Source: Patagioenas fasciata
Lineage: Eukaryota; Chordata; Aves; Columbiformes; Columbidae
NCBI RefSeq assembly: GCF_037038585.1
Contig: NC_092525.1
Coordinates: 24,634,867-24,698,866, forward strand
Length of the DNA stretch: 64,000 bases
Reading direction: 5' to 3'
Of the stretch, positions 18,355-64,000 are shown one piece after another (positions within the stretch are counted from its first letter, which is position 1; each line of letters starts with the position of its first letter). A model generated the notes under the pieces. The model did no database searches and was not told the DNA's origin. It saw nothing but the letters and a program-made list of their open reading frames with translations. The translations under genes and the position numbers were made by a program.

Positions 18355-18863
18355 TTATTTTACACTACTGTTTTGGGACTTTTTTTTTTTTTTTAACAGG
18401 GAACAAAATTAAAAGGTCTTTGAAAAATTTCTTTGCATACTATTATTATTTTTACATGATGGATTTACCAGCTTTCAGGTGTAAGACTATTGTTAATCTG
18501 AGAAAACATAACTGGCCTAAGAATTCTACACAGAGAAAAAAATACCTGGTTACCACTGTATCTGCAAAATAAATTGTTTTGTTAAGTATAAATTTAGTGA
18601 GAGATGCACATTTGTGTGTGTTTACGTTGATGAGCGTGTCCTTTTAAATGAAATTTTAATAAGGCAGTGATGGAACTAGCATAATACAGTAAACCGCAAT
18701 AATAAAAATATAACAAGGTCAGTGTGTTGAACTCATTACACATGCTAAAGATGCACAGTGCAGGAAACTATACTAAAGACTTTCTACAAATGATGTGGTT
18801 TAAACTTATTTCAAACCCACATCACAAAAAAGCAGCTGTCAAATGTAAATGATACTCTTACAG

Positions 18864-18980
18864 CCCTTGTTATCTGGAATTGAATGGGATGCGTTTTTCC
18901 TTGAGGGGAAAAAAGCTGAGGTGCATGCCGTGCTGAAAGCAATGGAAATAACAGAAATCTTATTCACAAGAAGTGAGTAA
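18864..18980 (+). other. Possible unannotated coding exon B downstream of RO60
   Basis: The acceptor GATACTCTTACAG ends at 18863. The 38 codons that follow read PLLSGIEWDAFFLEGKKAEV... to a TAA at 18978-18980. The composition looks protein-like: many charged residues, no low complexity. A consensus donor (GTGAGT at 18973) lies just before the stop, so the block could be internal rather than terminal. It lies convergent to GLRX2. The family was not recognised. Confidence 0.4.
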
Positions 18981-19981
18981 AAATAGATTGACTAATGTTT
19001 CTGTTCTAAACTGTGCACCTTTAGTAGTATAATGGTCCCTTTTACTGAAGAATGTGATATAATTTTCTACTTGCATATGAACTTTCATGAAATAACCAAG
19101 AGTCTTGACATTGCCTGTTCTGGCTTTGGGTGTACATTGTACTGAAACTATTGAATTTTAGACATTTCTTTTAGACATTTAACTGCAAGTTAAAATTACT
19201 AGTAAACTGCATTCTGACTGTAGAATTTAAGTACTAAATAAACTCTATGCATATTAGACCCATTCTACTTGATTTTAAGTTTCAAAACAGTGTTGATCAT
19301 AACGTAGTTTGTAGCTGCACAGTTCAGTGCCAGCGACCTGTCCGGCTTCCCTACAAGGATATTCCTGAGTGACACGGTACAGACTGACACTTCGTAGTGC
19401 AGAGTAAAGACAAAAGCAATCACCTGCCCCCCTCAAGTGGTGAAAATCTTCATTGCCTTTTCCATAGCAACCAGACATCCAATTTGATAGCTACGTGATC
19501 ACAGTGAAATGGAAGAGAGGCAGACATACATACATACAGCACTATCACCACAAACTTGTTTTGCTTCATACTCTCTTCAAGATTACTACTTGAGATTCAG
19601 ATAAGAACTACACTTAAAGGCACCATTTAATTGAACTAACAATTTATTGTAACAGAAAAGCAAACTGATTTGCAACAAAAAAAACCTGACAAGATTTTGC
19701 TTGTACAGTCAGTACTTCTCCAAAGCATAGTAACAGGATGTAACAGCAATAAAATGACTTCACTGTCTCATGCTCAGAACCCCCAGAGTTACAAGTTTTT
19801 TTTGTGGTAAAATGTAGGCAAGGACCCAAAGTAATTTCCTGAATCCCTGGAGTCGGTGTCAGTGCATCATCTACGATTCAGAAATCCATGGCTTGAAGTT
19901 GTTGAGTCCAACTGACACGGTAAATCTTTGATCTTTTAACTTGTCTGAAATTCTGTTCATACAAAGGAAGACCAGGCTGAG
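18981..19981 (-). other. GLRX2: GLRX2 3' UTR and convergent intergenic DNA
   Basis: On the minus strand the GLRX2 stop at 19984-19982 is followed by a 3' UTR with an AATAAA signal at 19648-19643 (TTTATT on the plus strand). The transcript therefore probably ends near 19620. The remainder, up to the exon-like block ending at 18980, shows nothing recognisable. Confidence 0.6.
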
Positions 19982-21916
19982 CTAGATGGCTGTTTGGGAT
20001 TTTCCTTTCACTTGACATTGATGAACTAAGGGAAGCAGTTTGCCTTCCTCATGGAGCCTTTTAGTATCTGTAGCACCTCCAACAAAAGTCCCATTGACAA
20101 AAACTCTGGGGACCTATGAAGATAATGAAGACTGCATTAGTTACTTCTGGGGAAAAAAAATAAAATCTAAGCAAGTACATATGGACTCTACTATCCACAC
20201 TAGAGTTATGTTCTTATATATGCATATATGTTCTTCTACATGCATACTTAATAGTACTGTACAACTCCTAAGCTTCCACAATATTTATGAAGATGGGAAA
20301 CTGCCTTTAATTTAGGAGCTTGTGTCCCAAGTTTGCTTCATCTCAAAAAAAAAAAAAAAAAAAAAAAAAAAGACCTTGATATGGTCACAATCCATGAGGA
20401 ACACGTGTAATCTAAGTTCCTACTTCACTTGTCACATGCAAGAAAATATACTTACTGTTCTGCCACCAGTCATCTGTTCAAGAATATCTTGGAACTGACT
20501 TCCATTTGCGTTAATGTCCAGTTCTACAGCTGTATAATTTACATTCATGTCCTCAAAAAGTTTTTTTGCCATGTTGCAGTAGGGGCATGTTGTTTTAGAG
20601 AAAATCACCACACAGTTGTCTGAAATAATTTCCTGTATGTTCAAAAGAACACTCAAGTCAGTGGGCCTTGTTTTTAAGTCTGTGTTTTAGCAGTATCAAA
20701 CAGTCACGAAAACAGACACAGAAGTTAAAAATCTGATATTATGGTAACAAATACAGGAAAATTACTCTCTGTAAAAGGCTTTCTGGGGTATTCTTAACAG
20801 GGACAACTGAAGGGTTCCCAGCCATGCTGCAGCAACAGCTGCTTACTTCTGAAGCATCTTCCAAAACACTGTACTTTATTCTCAGTTTTTTAAGGTAAAG
20901 TGAAGAGCTGGTTTGGCCTCTAAATTCTCCCAAATTCTAATCTAGAGCCACAAGAATCTTAAGGCAAGGGATGAGCTGCCTTTCTTTAAAAGAAGCATAA
21001 CAGTGACTTCCATCAAGGTATCTGTCAAAAAGATATCATGATCTGTGGGGGGGTGCCAAACATACCCACCTCACATTAGCTCTGAAGACCTCTATGGTGG
21101 CCCAGCAGCTCTTTCAGGGATGTGTCCCATACTTTCACAGCAGAATAAACATTGCTTCCCACCTGCCTACCCAGAAAGTCAGGCTCTCGACTGCAACATG
21201 CAGAGCTATACACAGAATTTGTTTTTATAAATCATAGGGGCTTTTAAGTACCTCTGGCTTCTAGAAATAATGAAAATAAGTAAGAATTGCATAAATAATG
21301 TTACCTGTATTTGATTTGCAGCAGTGTCATTAGACAATCCTACAGTAGACACACTATTCCCCATTCTAAAACTAAAAAGAAATTAAGGTCAGATATTCTA
21401 GTTTTCAAACAAATGACACATTTTATAGTTCACAAATTATATGTTAGCTTCGTACTGTTTTGTTTATACATTAAATGCAGCACCACAGGTGCAGCACCTA
21501 CAGCCGTGCTGGTTCTCACACGCCTGTAAATAAAGCTGAAAATACCGACTGTAATCAGAAAGGCTGCCTTTATAAGAGGAATACTTCACTCTTCCCAAGG
21601 ACAACGCAGTTGCCAGTGTGTACCCAGCCTCACCCCCGGCTCTCGCAGGCGGGACCACGCGCGCTCCCACCACAGCAGCGGCTCCCGCTGCTCCCGCTGC
21701 CCTGCGCCGCCGCCTGCCAGCCGGGCCGCCCCCCAGCCCCGAGCGGTCCCAGCACCTGCCGTTCCGCTCCCTGCACGGCCGCTGCTCCCAGGAGGTGCGT
21801 CCGAAGGGCCCGCAGGCCGCCCGCAGGCCCCTGCCGCTCGGCCACACGTCCCGCCAGAGCGCTCCCAGACAGCGCCGCAGCCCCACCGCCCCGCGCAGCG
21901 CCCCCTGCAGGGCCAT
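19982..21916 (-). CDS. GLRX2: GLRX2, glutaredoxin 2 (mitochondrial/cytosolic), complete
   Basis: Minus-strand exons: about 21916-21624 (leader), 21365-21305, 20632-20456 and 20113-19982. Glutaredoxin 2 reduces protein-glutathione mixed disulfides using glutathione. The human protein also binds a bridging 2Fe-2S cluster. Visible features: NQIQ|EIISDNCVVIFSKTTC, active site CPYC, MAKKLFEDMNVNY, the TVP cis-proline loop across the exon 3/4 junction, the glutathione-binding GGATDT motif and a C-terminal HQC. The two extra conserved cysteines of GRX2 (in SDNCVV and HQC) are kept. The last three exons give about 122 residues from the internal ATG at 21364. The upstream start at 21916 has an excellent context (GCGGCCATGG) and adds an Arg/Ala-rich leader. 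The exon 1 donor is the least certain junction, because the frame requires phase 2 (GG|GTAC at 21624). Confidence 0.93.
20114..21304 (-). other. GLRX2: GLRX2 introns 2 and 3
   Basis: Intron 3 (20455-20114) contains a 27-base A run on the plus strand (20345-20371), which is a poly-T tract in the sense of the gene. Intron 2 (21304-20633) shows nothing recognisable. Both have GT-AG ends. Confidence 0.75.
21305..21365 (-). CDS. GLRX2: GLRX2 exon 2 with internal start codon
   Basis: Acceptor TTTTAG at 21371-21366, then A followed by ATG at 21364. It encodes MGNSVSTVGLSNDTAANQIQ and ends at a GTAACA donor. In human this exon also begins with Met (MESNTSS) and serves as the start of non-mitochondrial isoforms. 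The MGNSVS start fits the N-myristoylation pattern M-G-x-x-x-S. Confidence 0.85.
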
Positions 21917-22420
21917 GGCCGCCAAGAGGAAGGGGCGGGGCTTCTCCGCAGTCCTCACGGCGGTCCGAACGCGCTAGCAGGTCCTCCCGTAGCTCCTCCC
22001 AAGGGGAGCGCGGGGCTGCCCGCCACGCTGCCGGTGTCCTGAGGCAGCCCGGCCCCGCCCGGGGAGGTGGGTCGCGTCGGTGGGGGAGTTGCTGCAGGCG
22101 GCCGCGGCACGAAGCGGCGGAGAGAGCGGGGCGGCGGCAGCAGCTACGCGGTGCGGCGGTACGGGGCGAGCGGCTCCCGCTCTGCGGAGCAGGCCCTCGA
22201 GTTACCTGCAGCCTTGGCGCCGCTACCTGGGAGGATACCGGCGGTGGCGGGCTTGTTGTGAGGAAAAGCCGTTCTGGAATCGCCACGTAGGGGCAGCGAA
22301 GGCGCTCCCAAGCACCCCGTCAGCGGGTTGGCGGTCAGGAGAGGGGTTAGAGACGGGGCGGCTTTCCTGGAGGCTGCAGAGCTGCTGCGGGGTGGGAGGT
22401 GGCGTTGCGGTTACTCAAAT
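21600..22420. promoter_or_regulatory. CpG island, GLRX2 promoter
   Basis: Dense CpG region covering GLRX2 exon 1 and about 500 bp upstream of its start codon. It extends to the plus-strand side, so divergent transcription away from GLRX2 is plausible. Open frames here on both strands are expected from the composition and match nothing known. Confidence 0.75.
21624..21916 (-). CDS. GLRX2: GLRX2 exon 1, mitochondrial targeting leader
   Basis: Begins MALQGALRGAVGLRRCLGAL: basic, hydroxyl-poor, amphipathic and almost free of acidic residues, as expected of a mitochondrial presequence. It ends with an Ala/Gly-rich stretch (RAAGAAGAAA) like the AAGAAGAAAAA run at the same place in the human leader. 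At about 97 residues it is more than twice the human leader (about 40). A stronger donor (GGG|GTGAGG) at 21634/21633 would be phase 1 and would not join in frame to the next exon, so it may serve a transcript that starts at the internal ATG. The end coordinate is tentative. Confidence 0.6.
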
Positions 22421-23527
22421 AATCATAATCTTCCCTGTGGAACAGGAGCGTTCCCAGAAGACAAGCGATGCCCTGGGACCAGGGAAGTTCCGCTCGCGGT
22501 GCCACTAATCCTGTAATATGTGGAATGTTACTAGTGACTCCTGGAAAATTCATTCTCTCTTCTTGAAGAGTTAACAGATTTGGAGGCTGTACTTTAGGTG
22601 GGATGTTGTTTTGTTTCCCAGACTGTCTATTAAGGGCTGTTTGGCGATGTTCTCTTGCTTTGCCCCCACATAACTTGCTATGGAGCCTGGATCGCTGTTC
22701 AAATGTGTATGGCCTTGGCACAGCAAACCTACAGAATATCCCCTGAGCCTCTCCACTGGTATCTAGGCAGTATTTCAGTGCTGCAAAAACTTCTCTGCCC
22801 TTCTCTTTGTTGAGAGGATGAGTTTTGTGAGGTTCTGCTCTGGATCGCTCTTCAGCAGTCAGTCCCGTGTTTTAAAAAACAATGCAAGGATATCAACTAA
22901 CAAGTACTGGTTTTGTTTTGTTCACTTATATATAAAAATGTATGTTATGTATTCAAATATGGTGTATCTTGCTCCTCATGTATTATAAGACTTGAACGAT
23001 CTTTCTTGATGCTCTTAATCTTAACAAACTTACTGTGGTGTAAAATTGTCAAACGTTGTTTTGCAACTTTGTTTTCATTTTATGTATAATATCAGAATAA
23101 CTTGTAAGACTACAGCTCTGTTAAATGCAGCTGAAACATTGTATCTATGTGATATACTTTCGTCTTACTAAATAGTAACATGCTTTGTCGTTTCAGGTAA
23201 TTATTTTCTAGCTTCATCACTTGTGATACAACTGATAAACGCTCAGGTATCTAATGCTGTGTGAAAGTAGTTTCTCTAATGTCTCGTATAAAATCCTGAT
23301 TTAGTGATAAAGAACTGTTAATAATCTCACTATGATTCCCAAGCAAATTGTGAGAACCAGTTTGTAAACTCCTATTTAAATCTTTGAATGGAGGGATCCT
23401 TAAATGAAAGAGTAAAGCAGAACTACATTTTCTTGAAACATGAAAATAAATTTGTAGCTGATTATGTAATGCATCATTCATGATTACTGAACAACAGACC
23501 ACAGCATAGCTAAAACAAATGGGTTTT
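22421..23527. other. Intergenic DNA upstream of GLRX2
   Basis: AT-rich sequence falling away from the CpG island. No gene, repeat or strong motif was recognised. Confidence 0.5.
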
Positions 23528-23749
23528 TTATGTCACTGGCTGTAACATAATGATTTTGTCTCTTGCTGAAGTAAGTATTATTTGCAGCCCAGCAGGTGTA
23601 CGGGATGCATTTCTTAAGAGGTAACTGATTTCGTGGTGCAGGGGGTCTTTGAATGAGACATAGAAATGGGACTTGGCCCACCGGAAGGCTTTCAAGTTCC
23701 ATTCCAGTTCTTCATTAGCTGTAGCTCCAGTAATGACTCCAAATCCAGT
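23528..23749 (-). other. Unidentified coding-like terminal exon beside an LTR
   Basis: An acceptor-like sequence (TATAATTTCTCAG) on the minus strand is followed by 73 codons and TAA. They begin TGFGVITGATANEELEWNLK and continue with a balanced, globular-looking composition (FRWAKSHFYVSFKDPLHHE). Codon choice (CTG, GCC, TTC, AAG) is richer than the surrounding AT-rich DNA. The frame is also open on the upstream side to the LTR boundary at 23800. I do not recognise the family. It could be the last exon of an unannotated minus-strand gene, a decayed retrocopy, or chance. Confidence 0.35.
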
Positions 23750-23799
23750 CTGAGAAATTATATTCTCTTTATTCATTATGGTTTTGCCTCCTAAGTACA

Positions 23800-24604
23800 T
23801 GTAACGGACGCACCCCAAAGTTAGTTTTAGATGGACAACAAGTTTCAAAACAAACTTTTATTCTGGTCAAAAAAGGTGCAACAAATTAACCGATAAGAAG
23901 CGAGGTTTATAAAATCAATTAGCACTCCGATAACATAAATACAGGTTTGAATATCAGTTGAGGAAATTATTGGGGTGCAGCAAATAAGAATATTGGAGAT
24001 CCATAGTGTGCATACATGTGTCTCGTGACAAACAATGCCAGAGCCATCCATGACCCCAGGAAAATACGCTTGCCTGTTCGGCAAGGAATTATTTAATACA
24101 CTCACTTATCTGTCGAGGAATTATTATGTTATCACTCACTCACACGCGGAGATGAGGCAGTCCGATTTTTCGGGAGGTTACCTTAGACAGCGTCCTGGTC
24201 CAGGGGGATGGTCACTCTTGTCTGCATTTTGGCCTGGTGCTCCTAGAGGACACAAAAACGGCAGCCTTGGTGGGATCCCCATTTTTATAGTCTTGTCAGA
24301 TCTGGCTGTGGGCATTGCAGAAGCTTCTTGGCTTCTCTGCACCCCCACTCTGGCTATGGGCACCCTGAAACTTCTCAGCAACCCCCCCCCCCGCCACTCT
24401 GGTTGTGGGTGCCCAGAAACTTCCAGACCCTTTGGCACCTCTTCCCCTCTCCTAGCTAACTTGCAGAGGGTTAAACAAAAAGGAACTATTAACTGCGCCA
24501 TTGCAGGAGAGGGGGGAAATGTTGGGGAAGAGGGGGAGGTGTGCATTCACCTTCCACATCAAAGGAGAGGGGGGAGGGAGAAAGGGGGGCGTGCAACTGC
24601 CACA
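23800..24604 (-). mobile_element. Solo LTR of an endogenous retrovirus (ERVL-like)
   Basis: An 805-bp element with TGT...ACA ends, flanked by the identical 5-bp direct repeat GTACA at 23795-23799 and 24605-24609. In its own orientation (minus strand) it shows a TATA-like box (CTATAAAAAT, around 24290-24281) and a late AATAAA signal (23862-23857) about 60 bp before the 3' end. Together these give a U3-R-U5 order with a long R. No internal viral genes lie beside it, so it is a solo LTR left by recombination. A 5-bp duplication fits class III (ERVL) or class I elements better than class II (6 bp). Well-preserved ends and duplications suggest a moderately young insertion. Confidence 0.85.
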
Positions 24605-24767
24605 GTACATAAACATCACTCTATACCAGTTGAAAAATAAATATTGGAAGTAATTGGTGTAATTTAGCATGTTACTAGGTGTTGCAGTATATTTGTGTAC
24701 TAGACCATTTCGATACCATATGTGAAATGTTATAATTGTGATATTCAGCATGTTGTCCAGATGTGTC

Positions 24768-24810
24768 ATCACTTTCAACCCAAATTATTCTATGATTCCG
24801 TGATCCTGGA
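24768..24810 (+). mobile_element. CR1 LINE 3' tip (short)
   Basis: CAACCCAAATTATTCTATGA followed by TTCCGTGATCC matches the final bases and ATTCTATG-type octamers of CR1 3' ends. Only about 40 bp is recognisable. Confidence 0.6.
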
Positions 24811-24909
24811 ACAGGAAATTATATACACTGTTGACTTTTAGTCTGTTTTGTCAGTTTCGGACTGTGGTACTAACAGGAAGAAAAATGATGCGGTTTTGTC
24901 TTTTGCAGA

Positions 24910-25209
24910 TTTAAAATGGGACAATGTTCTCTGCCAGTGTTGGAAAGTGTTAAGAAAATTCTGAGCAGCATCACAGATCAGAGAAGTCATCACGAGAGCT
25001 TGCTTTCAGGCCTAAAATGCCGAACTGGAGTTCCTCAGGGGCCGCCAGCCGGGGTTCTGCTGTGAAGGGCCACATGGCCAGTGTCTGTGTGCTGGAGCAG
25101 CAGGAATTAACCCGGGGCAGAGAGGCCGCCTGTGGCTGCTGCCGCTGCCGGGCTGCTCCGCTGCGCACTGGTGTTCCAGGAGCTCTGCGAAACCCTCGGC
25201 TCTGCAAGG
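24910..25209 (+). other. Possible unannotated exon upstream of CDC73
   Basis: A strong acceptor (GGTTTTGTCTTTTGCAG) ends at 24909 and a consensus donor (CAAG|GTAAAG) follows at 25209. The 300-bp interval contains an ATG (24916) opening a 48-codon frame that begins MGQCSLPVLESVKKILSSIT, and then a second frame that is open to the donor. The frames do not run together, so this may be a non-coding exon of a transcript that diverges from the GLRX2 island, or an old gene remnant. No family was recognised. Confidence 0.3.
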
Positions 25210-25379
25210 TAAAGCCGTCCCTGCCCAGTGGTGTAAATTACTTCTTTATTTTTCAGATGCAGAAGCAATAAATATTTTTGTAATTACTTTTTTGGTGATT
25301 GAGAAAGCACAGACTTTTTTGTTTCCTCTTTTTTTTTTTTTTCCTTTTTCCCTTCCATAAGATTTTCTTTATTCTCCGC

Positions 25380-64000
<38,621 letters not shown>

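Noticed and set aside
21959-22510. Plus-strand ORFs facing away from GLRX2
   Set aside because: Arg/Gly-rich frames produced by CpG-island composition. A divergent transcript is possible but a protein is not supported.

Overview
The window looks like bird (sauropsid) nuclear DNA. The genes are intron-rich vertebrate genes. They sit in an AT-rich background with three sharp CpG-island promoters, and the recognisable interspersed repeats are CR1 LINE 3' ends plus one solo retroviral LTR. Gene order UCHL5(-) RO60(+) GLRX2(-) CDC73(+) is the order known around human 1q31. The species cannot be named from the sequence alone.

Layout. 1-1640: CpG island with the first coding exon of UCHL5 on the minus strand and, head to head, the presumed promoter and 5' UTR of RO60. 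6253-12378: the complete RO60 coding region in eight coding exons (538 codons plus stop, the same length as human). 12379-19640: RO60 3' UTR and intergenic DNA, holding a piggyBac-like miniature element and two unexplained exon-like stretches. 19643-21916: GLRX2 on the minus strand (four exons, mitochondrial leader). 21917-25920: GLRX2 to CDC73 divergent interval, with two CpG islands, a solo LTR flanked by 5-bp duplications, an unidentified minus-strand ORF and a possible unannotated exon. 25921 to the end: CDC73 exons 1-10 (residues 1-324 of about 531) with very long introns. The remaining exons lie beyond the window.

How the genes relate. They are housekeeping genes without a shared pathway: a proteasome/INO80 deubiquitinase (UCHL5), a ring-shaped binder of misfolded and Y RNA (RO60), a mitochondrial/cytosolic glutaredoxin (GLRX2) and a PAF1-complex transcription elongation subunit (CDC73). 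UCHL5 and RO60 appear to share a bidirectional promoter. RO60 and GLRX2 converge. GLRX2 and CDC73 diverge about 4 kb apart.

Most notable points: a GC-AG intron and an A20 tract right after a splice donor in RO60; two in-frame exon-like blocks downstream of RO60; a CPYC active site and an N-myristoylation-like internal start in GLRX2; a perfect TA-flanked 23-bp inverted repeat (mariner-type MITE); a piggyBac-like MITE; perfect long palindromes in CDC73 intron 7, one with a CArG core and one with Maf half-sites; and an unidentified coding-like exon beside the LTR. I saw no clear evidence of a wholly new system. All exon borders were read by eye from splice signals and remembered protein families; no search was run.
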